Shown: positions 52,724 to 61,422, numbered from the stretch's first letter. The stretch: 64,000 bases of DNA from Microbacterium sp. cx-55 (GCF_021117345.1 NZ_CP088261.1:3162001-3226000), one strand, 5' to 3'. Program-made: numbers and translations. The notes: generated by a model not told the origin, from the sequence alone.

Positions 52724-53926
52724 TTATGCCGCGTCAATCGAGACGGGAAGGCTCGCGTAGCCCTTGAGCGTGGTGTGGACGAACGGCTTCACGTCGCCGG
52801 TGAATTCGATCCGCTTGACGCGTTTGGCGAACGTCGTCAGCAGCACATCCATCTCCAGCCGGGAGATGGGCTGTCCGACGCACTGGTGGATGCCCATGCC
52901 GAAGGTGAGGTGACCGGAGGAGTCGCGGTCGATATCGAAGTCGGCGGCGGTCGGTCCCCACTTCGCTTCGTCGCGGTTGGCCGATCCGATGAACAGCAGC
53001 ACCTTCGACTCCGCGGGCAGAGCGATACCCCCGAGCTCGGTGTCGACACTCGTGGTGCGGTAGAACGATTGGAAGGGAGAGTCGTAGCGGAACGCCTCGT
53101 CGATGGCGAACTTCATCAGACGGGGATTCTCGTGGACTCGCGCGTATTGATCGGGGTGCGCGGCGAGCGCGCGCAGCGTGTTCCCGAGGGCGATCACGGT
53201 GGTGTCGAGTCCGGCGGAGAGCATGGCTCGCACCAGAAGCGTCGCCTCTTCCGGCGGGATGTTGCCGGCGTCGGCCTCCGCCCAGATGCCGGCGCCCATT
53301 CCGGTCGGATCGAGGCGTTCGCGGGCGCAGTTCTGCAGCACCCACTCGTAGGTGCCCTCCGCGTCATTGCGGTGCTCGAGGGCGATTTCGTTCAGGGGAC
53401 CGAACGTGGCGAAGTTGGCCGCGCCCTGAGGAATGAGGTTTTCCGCGCGACCCTCGCGAGGAATCCCCACCGCATCGGCGAAGACGCGCAGCGGGTAGAC
53501 CTCCGCGAAGTCGGACACCGCGTCGAATGAACCGAGATCGATGACCCGAGTCACGAGCTCATCGGCGAACTCCTGGAAGCCGGCGCGGAGCGAGCGCATG
53601 TTCTTCGGGTTGATGACCGAGGTCATCGCCGCGCGCATGCTGGTGTGGTTCGGGGGGTCGACTTCGAGGATGCCGGGCTGTCGCAGCGGTGGCGCATGAT
53701 GGATGTTGACGATCCCCACCCCCGCCCCGGAGATGAACGTGCGGTAGTCCTCGAGGATCGCCCGTACCTCCGCGTCGCGGCCGAATGCATGGACGCCGTA
53801 CTGCTCCAGCCATGCGGCGGGACCCGCACCGCGCAGCCGGTCGAAGAAGGGATACGGATCCACGAGGATCTCCCGCTCGTAGGGGTCTTCGTGCATACGC
53901 GGGGCGTGGCTGCTCACGATGGACAT
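52724..53926 (-). CDS. Cytochrome P450, CYP199-like (probable demethylase)
   Basis: A 400-residue soluble P450. The I-helix segment is LLVRAMLSAGLDTTV, ExxR lies in DEAFRYDSP, and heme Cys349 is in HLTFGMGIHQCVGQ. The N-terminal third (DPYPFFDRLRGAGPAAWLEQYGVHAFGR) and the FGPLNEIALEH region recall CYP199A enzymes, which O-/N-demethylate aromatic carboxylates. It is the first gene of an operon with four hut-type genes and diverges from a PDR-type reductase, its probable electron donor. GAGAGGAA precedes the ATG at 53926. No ferredoxin gene is adjacent. The substrate is unknown. Confidence 0.9.
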   Translation of the reverse strand: MSIVSSHAPRMHEDPYEREILVDPYPFFDRLRGAGPAAWLEQYGVHAFGRDAEVRAILEDYRTFISGAGVGIVNIHHAPPLRQPGILEVDPPNHTSMRAAMTSVINPKNMRSLRAGFQEFADELVTRVIDLGSFDAVSDFAEVYPLRVFADAVGIPREGRAENLIPQGAANFATFGPLNEIALEHRNDAEGTYEWVLQNCARERLDPTGMGAGIWAEADAGNIPPEEATLLVRAMLSAGLDTTVIALGNTLRALAAHPDQYARVHENPRLMKFAIDEAFRYDSPFQSFYRTTSVDTELGGIALPAESKVLLFIGSANRDEAKWGPTAADFDIDRDSSGHLTFGMGIHQCVGQPISRLEMDVLLTTFAKRVKRIEFTGDVKPFVHTTLKGYASLPVSIDAA

Positions 53927-54093
53927 GAAGATTCCTCTCGATCGGGGCCCCGCGACGCGGAGCGTTCGTACGGTATCCGCGCGATCCCGGGCGGCAACAT
54001 GGGCATTCCCACGCTGCAAGAACGGGCGTTGCGGCCCCTTCTTGCTCCGTCGTTCACTTCAGCTACGACCCCGTTCTCCAGGAGGAACCCGCG

Positions 54094-55095
54094 ATGACGA
54101 ACGACGCGCAACGGCATTCCCCGCCGGAGTTGCCCCGAGGTTTCGTGGACGCACGAGTCGTCCGCCGCAGGCAGATCTCCGACGGCGTCGTGTTGCTCGA
54201 TCTCGACGTGCCGACGAACTCGGGCACGACGACCGCGGCAGGCTCGCACATCGAGGTCTTCCTCCCGCTCGGAGTCGGGGGTGAAGTCCGCCACTACTCG
54301 GTGTGCCGGGCGGAAGAGGGCACCATCCAGATCGCCGTGCTGCGGGAGACGGACGGTCGCGGCGGATCGGCGTGGATGCACGATCACGCTGACGTCGGCG
54401 TCACTCTCATGGCCCGTGGGCCGCGCAACACGTTCACGTACGCGCCGACGGGCCCCGCCCTGTTCATCGCGGGCGGGATCGGGATCACACCCATCCTGCC
54501 GATGATCGAGGAGGCACGAGAAGCCGCCATCGACTGGAAGCTGGTCTATGCCGGGCGTTCGCTCGCGAGCATGGTGTTCGCGGACGAACTCGTCCGCGCC
54601 GGCGGAGACATCGCCCTGTGGCCGGCGGACACGCGAGGGCGCGTAGACCTGGGCGAGGTCATCGCGCACACCTCCGCGGAGACGACGATCTACGCGTGCG
54701 GTCCCGACCGGATGCTGACAGAGCTGCGTGCGCTGTGCGCGGTGAGTGGCCACACTCTGGTCTCGGAGGACTTCTCGATCGGTCGGATGGAGGAGGCCGC
54801 ATCCGTCGACGTCCGGGTGGAATCCGACGACCGGGAGTTCACGGTCGAACTGGCTGACGGCACCGAGGTTGTCGTTCCGCGCGGGTGCTCCATCCTCACC
54901 GCGCTCGGGGGCGCGGGGATCCGGACGCTCAGCTCCTGCCAACGCGGAGAGTGCGGAACCTGCGAGACGCCGATCATCTCCGGCGAAGCCGACCATCGAG
55001 ACAGGGTGCTGTCGGAAGAGGAGCGAGCGGCGAACGAGGTCATGATGATCTGCATCTCCCGAGCCAAGGGAGACCGGCTCGTCTTGGACCTCTGA
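54094..55095 (+). CDS. PDR/VanB-type oxidoreductase (FMN, NAD, C-terminal 2Fe-2S)
   Basis: A 333-residue reductase: RHYSV flavin motif, GGIGITPILPMI NAD motif, and a C-terminal plant-type 2Fe-2S domain with Cys282, Cys287, Cys290 (SCQRGECGTC) and Cys320. It passes electrons from NAD(P)H to an oxygenase; here the divergent P450 is the obvious partner, giving a two-component demethylase. GGAGG precedes the ATG. The 167-base gap to the P450 gene holds both promoters, with GCAA/TTGC inverted half-sites near 54015-54035. Confidence 0.92.
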   Translation: MTNDAQRHSPPELPRGFVDARVVRRRQISDGVVLLDLDVPTNSGTTTAAGSHIEVFLPLGVGGEVRHYSVCRAEEGTIQIAVLRETDGRGGSAWMHDHADVGVTLMARGPRNTFTYAPTGPALFIAGGIGITPILPMIEEAREAAIDWKLVYAGRSLASMVFADELVRAGGDIALWPADTRGRVDLGEVIAHTSAETTIYACGPDRMLTELRALCAVSGHTLVSEDFSIGRMEEAASVDVRVESDDREFTVELADGTEVVVPRGCSILTALGGAGIRTLSSCQRGECGTCETPIISGEADHRDRVLSEEERAANEVMMICISRAKGDRLVLDL

Positions 55096-55138
55096 TTCCC
55101 TCGACACCATCCGGATGCTCTTCGCTTCGCCGTCGGGG

Positions 55139-55966
55139 TCAGCTGGCGATGAGCCGCGAGGCGGCGACCGGCGAATCGAGGAGCGCAGAGAGGCTGGCGG
55201 CAGCCCGCAGCAGCCGCGCGCGCGTCTTCGCAATCCACGCGTCGTCACAGCGCGACTCGACCCCGGCGACAGCGAGAGAACAGACGACTTCGCCGCCCAG
55301 GGCGAAGACCGGCACGGCCACAGCGACAGCACCCTCCGTGAGTTCGCCCCGCGACACAGCCCATCCACGCTCGCGAATCTGTTGCAGTTCACGCACCAGG
55401 GCGTCAGCACGCAGCGTTCGATCGGTGACCTGGCGGATTCTGCCGGATACGACATGAGTGATCACGCTGGCCGGGGCGTGCGCCAGCAGGACCCGCTGAC
55501 CCGTTCCCGCGTGGAGAGGAAGAAGCTGATTGGTACGGAAGGCGATCCGCTCCGGTTTGGGCGACTCCACCTGACGCAGGCACATGGCGTTGGTGCCGAT
55601 CCGCGCCGTCATCACCGACGTCTCACCGGTTGCCCGGGTGAGTTGGTCGAGAATCGTGAACCCGACTTCGACGAGGCGGGCACGCGCTCGGTCGTGTCCG
55701 GAAAGCTCCGCGAGGCGCCATCCCGCGACGTACGAGCCGTCGTGTTCTTCGACGAGTGCGAACTCCCGGAGGGTCCGCAGGTAGCGGTAAACCGTGCTGA
55801 GCGGAAGGCCGAGATCGTCCGCGATGTCGACGGCACGCGCCTCGCCGCTGTCGGTGACCGACGTGAGGATCTTCAGCCCCCGAACGAACGCGCTCTCGCG
55901 CCGCGTTGCTGTTTCGGCACCGATGTCGGCGATCGATGCACCGGTGGGCTCACCGGCCTGCGTCAC
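55139..55966 (-). CDS. IclR family transcriptional regulator 1
   Basis: A 275-residue IclR protein: winged helix (FVRGLKILTSVTDSGEARAV, LPLSTVYRYLRTL) and the effector domain (TGETSVMTARIG, LPLHAGTGQRVLLA, GWAVSRGELTEGAVAVAVPV). GTG start overlaps the stop of IclR 2 (GTGA), so both are made together. Its place beside the P450/hut/reductase genes suggests it controls them, with the substrate or urocanate as ligand. Confidence 0.9.
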   Translation of the reverse strand: MTQAGEPTGASIADIGAETATRRESAFVRGLKILTSVTDSGEARAVDIADDLGLPLSTVYRYLRTLREFALVEEHDGSYVAGWRLAELSGHDRARARLVEVGFTILDQLTRATGETSVMTARIGTNAMCLRQVESPKPERIAFRTNQLLPLHAGTGQRVLLAHAPASVITHVVSGRIRQVTDRTLRADALVRELQQIRERGWAVSRGELTEGAVAVAVPVFALGGEVVCSLAVAGVESRCDDAWIAKTRARLLRAAASLSALLDSPVAASRLIAS

Positions 55967-56649
55967 GTCACCGACTCCGGCCCCGATCCGACAGCATCCA
56001 GCTCGGGCGTCGCGACGGAGAACAGGTCCGCTGTCTCCGCCTGCAGCAACGCACCCCAGTCGGCGATCGCGCCAGGCGTGCAGCGGAAGCTCGGCGCAAC
56101 GATGCTGATGGCTCCGAGGATCCGGCCTTCGGATCGGATCGGAACGGCCACCGCCGTCGCATCCGTCTCCACGCCACCCTCCGCGACGGCGAACCCTCGC
56201 GGAAGAGGTGCACCACTCAACACGAGTCCGGCCGCCGTCCCCTCCATCGGGATCGTCGCTCCCGTCCATGTGCGGTGACGAACGGCGCGCGTGCCTTCGA
56301 GTGTCGCGATGTAGGTCGCGCTGCCCGGCTGGCCCCGAACGCTCAGGTAGACCGACTCCCCCGTCTGGTCCACGAGACGACCCATAGCCGGCCAGGCGAG
56401 ATCGACGAGAGAATCCTGGCTGAGCGCGCGCAGACCGAGCTGGAAGATTCGTCCGCCGGGCACGTATTCGCCGGACTCGTCTCTGCGGACGAACCCCGAC
56501 ATCTCCAACGTGCGCAACAATCTCAGCGAAGTGCTGGGGGAAAGATCCGTGCGACGGGCGGCTTCCGAGAGCGTGACCCGGCCCCGGTCGCACACGACAG
56601 CAAGGAGCGCGAGTGTCCGTTCCGCAGAACGAGTTGCAACCTCAGCCAT
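55963..56649 (-). CDS. IclR family transcriptional regulator 2
   Basis: A 228-residue IclR protein: RSAERTLALLAVVCDRGR, LSEAARRTDLSPSTSLRLL helix-turn-helix, and an effector domain with GESVYLSVRGQPGSA and IPMEGTAAGLVLSG. GGAGG lies before the ATG at 56649; a longer frame upstream is unlikely. Two tandem, coupled IclR genes are unusual and may form heteromers or serve two signals. Confidence 0.9.
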   Translation of the reverse strand: MAEVATRSAERTLALLAVVCDRGRVTLSEAARRTDLSPSTSLRLLRTLEMSGFVRRDESGEYVPGGRIFQLGLRALSQDSLVDLAWPAMGRLVDQTGESVYLSVRGQPGSATYIATLEGTRAVRHRTWTGATIPMEGTAAGLVLSGAPLPRGFAVAEGGVETDATAVAVPIRSEGRILGAISIVAPSFRCTPGAIADWGALLQAETADLFSVATPELDAVGSGPESVT

Positions 56650-56981
56650 AGCAATGCCTCCGTGTTCAAGGCCGAAGATATCGGCGCGATGTGATGCCGG
56701 CTTTTCCAGCGTGTTTCCAACAGGCAACAGTTGCTTGCCACTCTATGACAAGCGTGAACTGGCGCTCGGATGCGGGCACGCGACCGTGCGCCGTGCGTGA
56801 CAGCAGACCCGCAGACCGACGCGGCGAACGCACGAGCTGCGTCGGCTCTGGCCCGCGCTATCTCATAAGGACGGCCCCGGGCATCGCTCTTCGGGGTCGC
56901 GCCATCAGATTCGGCCGTTGATGCGGAGGTCTATCATGAGCGCCGAATGCGGCACGGCACGAGCTCTGTGCAGCCGGCCAC
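56650..56981. other. Intergenic region upstream of the IclR pair
   Basis: A 332-base gap with no gene. It holds the palindrome GCAACAGTTGC (56724-56734), a possible IclR operator, within an AT-richer stretch that should carry the IclR promoter. The remainder shows no clear signal. From about here to 63.2 kb the octamer GGATGCGG disappears. Confidence 0.6.
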
Positions 56982-57251
56982 CTACCAGATGGTGCCGCCG
57001 CCGACGGAGATCCCACCCCAGTTGAGCGCGATGAAGATGGCCGCGAACACGACGGGCGCGATGCCCTTGCCGCTACGCGCGAGCCCTTTGAGGAGGGCGA
57101 TCACGGCGAGAACAGCGGCCACGACAGAGAGGCCACCGCCGAGGATCAGCCCGATGAACAAGGGGATCGGCATGAGCACGAGGCCGATCAGTGCGAACCA
57201 GAACGCGGCCCAGGCCGTGGGATTGGAGCGGCGTTCAAGAAAGGACGACAT
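56982..57251 (-). CDS. Small hypothetical membrane protein
   Basis: An 89-residue protein with two or three hydrophobic segments (about 12-34, 38-58 and 64-82), Gly-rich in the middle (LILGGGLSVVAAVLAV). It resembles DUF4190-type membrane proteins. ATG at 57251. Function unknown. Confidence 0.7.
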   Translation of the reverse strand: MSSFLERRSNPTAWAAFWFALIGLVLMPIPLFIGLILGGGLSVVAAVLAVIALLKGLARSGKGIAPVVFAAIFIALNWGGISVGGGTIW

Positions 57252-57585
57252 GCCTCATTATCCCGCGTCACCGCTGTGGCGCGATCTACCGATGGGCGCT
57301 ATGGGAGCATCCCGGGTGCACGCTCTCGCTTTTCGCGGGGTGCGTCTATTGATTTTCTGGCAGTTGATAGTCCGGTGGCATCGAGTGGCTACACCTATTC
57401 ACGTTGACCTTTCTTGGAGTATCGGAATAGAGCGGGCTAAATGTCCGCTCGACGGGGAGCCGCCAACCCCGCTCAATCATGCCGTCGTGGTCAGTCACAC
57501 CCAAGAGTCCGAGACTTCACGGCTGACGACTCGGAGTTTCGGATCTCGTCGGGTTCGGAGCACCGCACGGCGCTCGGACGCCTGG
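57252..57585. other. AT-richer intergenic region without a convincing gene
   Basis: A 334-base gap. A TTGACC (about 57404) followed by an AATAGA-like hexamer (about 57426) could be a plus-strand promoter, but I find no credible gene behind it; the open frames here are Arg/Pro-rich and lack ribosome sites. A small RNA is possible. Confidence 0.5.
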
Positions 57586-58083
57586 TCATCCCCCCATGCC
57601 GGGCAAAGCCGCCACAGCAGACAATGATCCCGCTTCATCACAAGCGCCTTTTGCTTCCGCGACCGCGGCCCCGAAGGCAGGATGGGCGGCCCCGACCCCG
57701 TCCTTCGCCGCTTCGACGACTCGACGCATGGATGACGAAACGTCTGTGTCTCCGAGAATGAAATAGAGCCACGCGTCCCGTACAGCGTCCAACCGAGCCT
57801 CGTACGCCGTCGCGTCGATAACGCCCGTTTGGTGTTGCCATTCAGTGCGAAAAACAATCCCGTCAAGCGCACCGAGTTCTCCGCACTCCCAGTCAACGTC
57901 CGGCAGTCCGTCAGCCGGCCTTTCCTGGCTGACAGGAGCTTCCTCGACAGGGGCAGCGCTCGGTTTGCTTGTCACGGCGGGAGAAGCAGATTGTGCGGCG
58001 CAACCGGATAGGAGCAGCGCCCCGCTTGCAAGAATGCACGGCACCAGTAGCCGTCCAGCGGGTCGTCGTTGCGAGAAAGTCAT
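57586..58083 (-). CDS. Hypothetical lipoprotein
   Basis: A 165-residue predicted lipoprotein: basic start, hydrophobic core and lipobox LLSGC (Cys about residue 28), then a Ser/Ala/Pro-rich linker and a small globular part beginning at GLPDVDWECGELGAL. No recognised family. The ATG at 58083 has no clear ribosome site; a GTG at 58101 would add six residues. Divergent from the next gene. Confidence 0.7.
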   Translation of the reverse strand: MTFSQRRPAGRLLVPCILASGALLLSGCAAQSASPAVTSKPSAAPVEEAPVSQERPADGLPDVDWECGELGALDGIVFRTEWQHQTGVIDATAYEARLDAVRDAWLYFILGDTDVSSSMRRVVEAAKDGVGAAHPAFGAAVAEAKGACDEAGSLSAVAALPGMGG

Positions 58084-58230
58084 ACGAGCACGATACGACA
58101 CGAAGGCAGGTATCTGCAGCGCGACGCGACAAGAACAATCGTCAATGCATCCTTCACTTGTTCGAATGAATGTGGGACGCTGTGGATCCAGACGTCACTG
58201 AGAAGCCGACAAACAATGTGACAACGGCGA

Positions 58231-58896
58231 ATGGTGACCAACGAACAGGGGGACTTCTTGAGTAGAGAAAGCCGGACTTCCGGCGCACGGCGTCGCATTT
58301 CACGGTCCGATTCACATTCTTCTGCCGACGACGGGAACCGAAGCCGAGGACGAATAAAGCGTGCACTTTCGACGTCCGCCGCGACGGGCGTCGGCGCGAT
58401 TATCGGCCTAGCTGCCGTTGTCGGGGTCTCGTCCGTCGCGTCCGCCGAGGCCGCCCCTGATGTGCCGCCGAATCTCGTCTCTCAGGCAGATGTGTCCGAA
58501 AAGTGGGCGGAGACGGTCAGGAGCAGCGAGCTAGTTCTACCCGTCGGGGTGACGCTTCCAGACACGCCGCCATGGATCTTCTCCACCGACGATGCGGCGG
58601 CGGACACCTACTACGAGGCCACCATGTTCGACCAGGTGGCGCTGCAGTACTCGCGATGCGCGTGGCTGAAGGAAGAGCTTGGCTCGATCCCTGCAGGGCA
58701 ACTGCGAGCCCCGGCCGACGACGGTGTGTATGCGGAGGTCGAGGCCTCGTTTGAGGAGGCGCTGCCGGCGACTTCGCAATCTGAGTACCAGGAGTATCAG
58801 CAGGTCCTGACTGACGAGGCAGCGCAGCTGGGCGTCTCCAGCGCAGAACTCGAGTACGCGGACAACTGCATGCTCTACACGGGAGAGGCGAACTGA
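58231..58896 (+). CDS. Hypothetical secreted or membrane-anchored protein
   Basis: A 221-residue protein (if starting at ATG 58231). A long charged, Ser/Arg-rich N-terminus precedes a hydrophobic segment (GVGAIIGLAAVVGVSSVASA, about residues 52-73) ending in an AxA-type site, then an acidic domain with two Cys (CAWLKEEL, NCMLYTG). A TTG at 58258 behind GGGGGA is an alternative start. No recognised family. Its stop is 2 bases before the next gene, so they are co-transcribed. Confidence 0.7.
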   Translation: MVTNEQGDFLSRESRTSGARRRISRSDSHSSADDGNRSRGRIKRALSTSAATGVGAIIGLAAVVGVSSVASAEAAPDVPPNLVSQADVSEKWAETVRSSELVLPVGVTLPDTPPWIFSTDDAAADTYYEATMFDQVALQYSRCAWLKEELGSIPAGQLRAPADDGVYAEVEASFEEALPATSQSEYQEYQQVLTDEAAQLGVSSAELEYADNCMLYTGEAN

Positions 58897-58898
58897 TC

Positions 58899-59378
58899 AT
58901 GGATAGGACTCGCACTCGAACGATGGCACTCGTGCGCGCCGCGCTGTGCGGCGCGCTCCTCACCGGGTTGGCTGCTGGAGGCGCCGGCGCTGCAGCCGCC
59001 GCCGAGGTGAATACCGGCGGCACCCAATCCGGAGTCTCGTACGTTTACTGGGGAACGCCTCGGTACAACAGTCACCAGCAGAACGGCATGCAGGGCCGTT
59101 CGATCTCGACAAGCGGCTGGGGAGGAAGTTGGGAAGCCTTCACGCTCGGTGCCCGCAACGGAAGTGCCTCGTCCGCGACGCAAATCGCACGCGTAGACCT
59201 CACGAGCGTCGTCGGTGCGGGTGTATGGAGGACGTTCACTACTCCCAGCGGCAGCTCGGCAATTCCCAGAGGGAACTTCTGGCTCACGACGCACCTCGAC
59301 ACCTTCTGCGTCACTGGCGTCGATTGCCCTGGAACGCAGCAGGTGTCTTTCAACATCGGTCTGCGTTGGGATCTCTAG
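58899..59378 (+). CDS. Hypothetical secreted protein
   Basis: A 159-residue protein with a clear Sec signal peptide (positive start, then ALVRAALCGALLTGLAAGG, cleavage after AAA or AAAAA near residue 35). The mature part is Gly/Ser/Thr-rich with aromatic residues (GVSYVYWGTPRYNSHQQNG) and two Cys (FCVTGVDCPG), likely a beta-rich fold. No family recognised. It lies directly behind the preceding gene; the pair may act together outside the cell. A strong hairpin follows. Confidence 0.72.
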   Translation: MDRTRTRTMALVRAALCGALLTGLAAGGAGAAAAAEVNTGGTQSGVSYVYWGTPRYNSHQQNGMQGRSISTSGWGGSWEAFTLGARNGSASSATQIARVDLTSVVGAGVWRTFTTPSGSSAIPRGNFWLTTHLDTFCVTGVDCPGTQQVSFNIGLRWDL

Positions 59379-59445
59379 CAGTCGCCTCTGCCAGCATGGT
59401 CGGCGCCCGGCATGGCCTCCTCTGACTGTTAGGCGACCAGACCTC

Positions 59446-59490
59446 CTGACTAGAGCCGACGCGGGCGACGCCCGTGCCGGCTCTAGTCAG
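59446..59490 (+). terminator. Long hairpin after the secreted-protein pair
   Basis: CTGACTAGAGCCG (59446-59458) and CGGCTCTAGTCAG (59478-59490) form a 13-bp perfect stem, with a second GGGC/GCCC stem inside. It can end transcription of the genes upstream. Confidence 0.85.
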
Positions 59491-59644
59491 GCGGAGATCT
59501 CGCAGCGAGACTTCGGCCGGGGAAGGGCCGCCCGGCATCGGGCACGAACCGTCGCCGTTCGCACGCCGTTGGCGGACCGATTCTTGAACGCTCGGCGGCT
59601 ACCGCGAGCTTCAGACTCACACAAACGTGCTCAGCTGTGGGGTG

Positions 59645-60076
59645 CTAAATCAGGCACGAAGCGGCGGCGGCTCCGCCAACAAACAGCTGTCCGGCGAGAA
59701 GGAACTGGGCTACAGCGATTCCAATCGCGGTGCCCGCAATCATCACAACCAGAACATGGCCGACTGCCGATGACCGGGTGCGCTTTCCGGCCGCCGCTGT
59801 CGACCAAAGCACCACTGCCCCAATGGCGTACACGACGATGAGTGGCACCAGGCCGAGCAAAGCCCCGTATCCACCCATACTCGTTCCGGCTGCCAATGCC
59901 CGGCACTCGTCAGTGCGCTCCTCGCTGAACGCCCATCCGAACCACGTCCACGCCACCGGCATGACGAGCACAGCTCCCAGCGTGCCGAACACCCAGAACA
60001 GCGTCATTGCCAGACGTGGTCGCGTCGTCCGCGGAACTGACGGAGCGGGCGGGTGTGCTCCAAGCGCATCGTTCAC
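59645..60076 (-). CDS. Hypothetical membrane protein
   Basis: A 143-residue protein with three hydrophobic segments (about 23-45, 72-92 and 107-130) after a Pro/Arg-rich N-terminus. GTG start at 60076, with AGGG directly upstream. No family recognised. Confidence 0.65.
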   Translation of the reverse strand: MNDALGAHPPAPSVPRTTRPRLAMTLFWVFGTLGAVLVMPVAWTWFGWAFSEERTDECRALAAGTSMGGYGALLGLVPLIVVYAIGAVVLWSTAAAGKRTRSSAVGHVLVVMIAGTAIGIAVAQFLLAGQLFVGGAAAASCLI

Positions 60077-60395
60077 CCCTGAAGGCTACCCACCGGTCGT
60101 CCAAATTCTTGCTTTGTCAACGCATTCAAAGGGGACGCTCCGCAGGAGCAACTCGATTTAAGGTCTCACCGGCTGCTGCAAACGACACTGGAGCCCGGTT
60201 CCTCCGACTTGCCGAGCGAATTTTCTCGAACAATGTCCCCCAAATGGCCTACACGGAGATTGCTGCGGGGAATGGTAGGAATGATCCAAGCTTCGCTCAT
60301 ATGGCCCTCAGACGTCATTTCCGCAAGGAATCCGCTGGCCGCCTGCTGCGTTTGTTTTCGGTACACATGACCCGCTCCAAGAACGTAGGTGGCCC
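60077..60395. other. Gap between divergent genes containing a TetR-like fragment
   Basis: A 319-base AT-richer gap. It should hold the promoters of the membrane gene (minus) and the Tat-signal gene (plus). Its right half also encodes a helix-turn-helix-like stretch listed separately. I see no other structure. Confidence 0.5.
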
Positions 60396-60398
60396 TTG
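60180..60398 (+). pseudogene. Possible remnant of a TetR N-terminal domain
   Basis: The frame ending at the stop before 60400 reads GARFLRLAERIFSNN, MAYTEIAAGNGRNDPS, ALRRHFRKESAGRLLRLF and HMTRSKNV. This order (AERxF, EIA, a RN-containing turn, HF, LL) is that of the TetR helix-turn-helix of the RN subclass. It has no good start, an Arg/His-rich lead and spacing errors, so it looks degenerate. Identification is by eye only. Confidence 0.3.
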
Positions 60399-61388
60399 AG
60401 TTCTTTCACACGCACACCTTTGACCCGCCGTGTTGTTCTGCAGGTCGGAGCGCTCTTTTCAGCTCATTTCTTGAGCAGTGGCGTCGGAAATCGAAACGGA
60501 ACGAGCTGGCACAGCAACACCCGTTTCGACTCATCACGCCTCACGATGGCAACTACGAAATATTTTGAACCGGATTGGGGCACCGAAGTCACCGCGTCGC
60601 TTCCCGTCCGTTTCGATTTCGCGGGACGCGCCGTCAAGAGCCTTCGCATCGACTGGGACGAGCGGCTTTTCGCTGTTCACGGACCCGCATACGCGGTCGT
60701 CGACGGCGACACGGTCGAATTGGGGGCCACCGGTGATATCAAACGGTCGCTGCATGTCGAGCTTCCGGATGGCGCAACGGAACTAGTCCTGCGCTCGGAG
60801 TCTTTGAACGCGTACCCCAACGAGAACCTCCGGGACGTCCAGCGTGCGTCGTTCCGGATGACGACCGAGGACGCGTCAGAAGAGGAATGGGCGGATACGC
60901 TCCAGTCGGCGGCCTGCAACGCCTGGAGCCTCGAAGCCACCGTCAACTGGGTGTGCCACGAAGGTGTCGTCGTCCCTGCCCGAGCCGTCATCTCGAGCAT
61001 CGGCCCATACGCGGCGCCGACCGGAGTTTCCGTCGGCTTGCAGTATGCCGACATTGTCGGCGCACCTGCCCTCGCTCCGACGCCGGGCGACGCAGAGACC
61101 GAACCAGTGGAGGTCTCGGCCACTATTGAATCCACGATGCACGACGGAGTGCGGGAGGCCGTGCTGGTGACGACGGGTCAGCTGGAAGCCGGTCAGCAGA
61201 TCGAGTTGGTCTTCGAGGTGGATGCGTCCGATTCGAAGCCGCAACCATTCCGCGAGTTTGTTCCGCGCCTGATTGTGACGCCACCGCAGAACGTCTCCGG
61301 TATGCGGCTGTCCGAGAAGCACTCGTCGTTCCCCGTGACTCCGTCGGGCTCGCACCTCAGTACCTACGAGCCGGCACCAACCGCCTAG
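60396..61388 (+). CDS. Hypothetical exported protein with Tat-like signal
   Basis: A 330-residue protein starting with TTG (60396) and carrying TRRVVLQVG in its N-terminus followed by a hydrophobic stretch, close to the Tat consensus (S/T-RRxFLK). The remainder is acidic and probably beta-rich (SLPVRFDFAGRAV, DGDTVELGATGDI, VEVSATIESTMHDG). No family recognised. It ends 34 bases before the DUF1906-type gene and is probably co-transcribed, perhaps to help export that signal-less product. Confidence 0.6.
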   Translation: MSSFTRTPLTRRVVLQVGALFSAHFLSSGVGNRNGTSWHSNTRFDSSRLTMATTKYFEPDWGTEVTASLPVRFDFAGRAVKSLRIDWDERLFAVHGPAYAVVDGDTVELGATGDIKRSLHVELPDGATELVLRSESLNAYPNENLRDVQRASFRMTTEDASEEEWADTLQSAACNAWSLEATVNWVCHEGVVVPARAVISSIGPYAAPTGVSVGLQYADIVGAPALAPTPGDAETEPVEVSATIESTMHDGVREAVLVTTGQLEAGQQIELVFEVDASDSKPQPFREFVPRLIVTPPQNVSGMRLSEKHSSFPVTPSGSHLSTYEPAPTA

Positions 61389-61422
61389 CTTCTCCCATCC
61401 CTCACCCGAGAGGTAAGACACG

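Noticed and set aside
57441..57761. Possible 106-codon plus-strand gene
   Set aside because: Arg/Pro-rich product, no ribosome site, and it overlaps the antisense of the lipoprotein gene.
60007..60399. 130-codon frame as an intact gene
   Set aside because: No ribosome site and a non-conserved lead; only its second half looks like a decayed TetR helix-turn-helix, so it is listed as a possible remnant.
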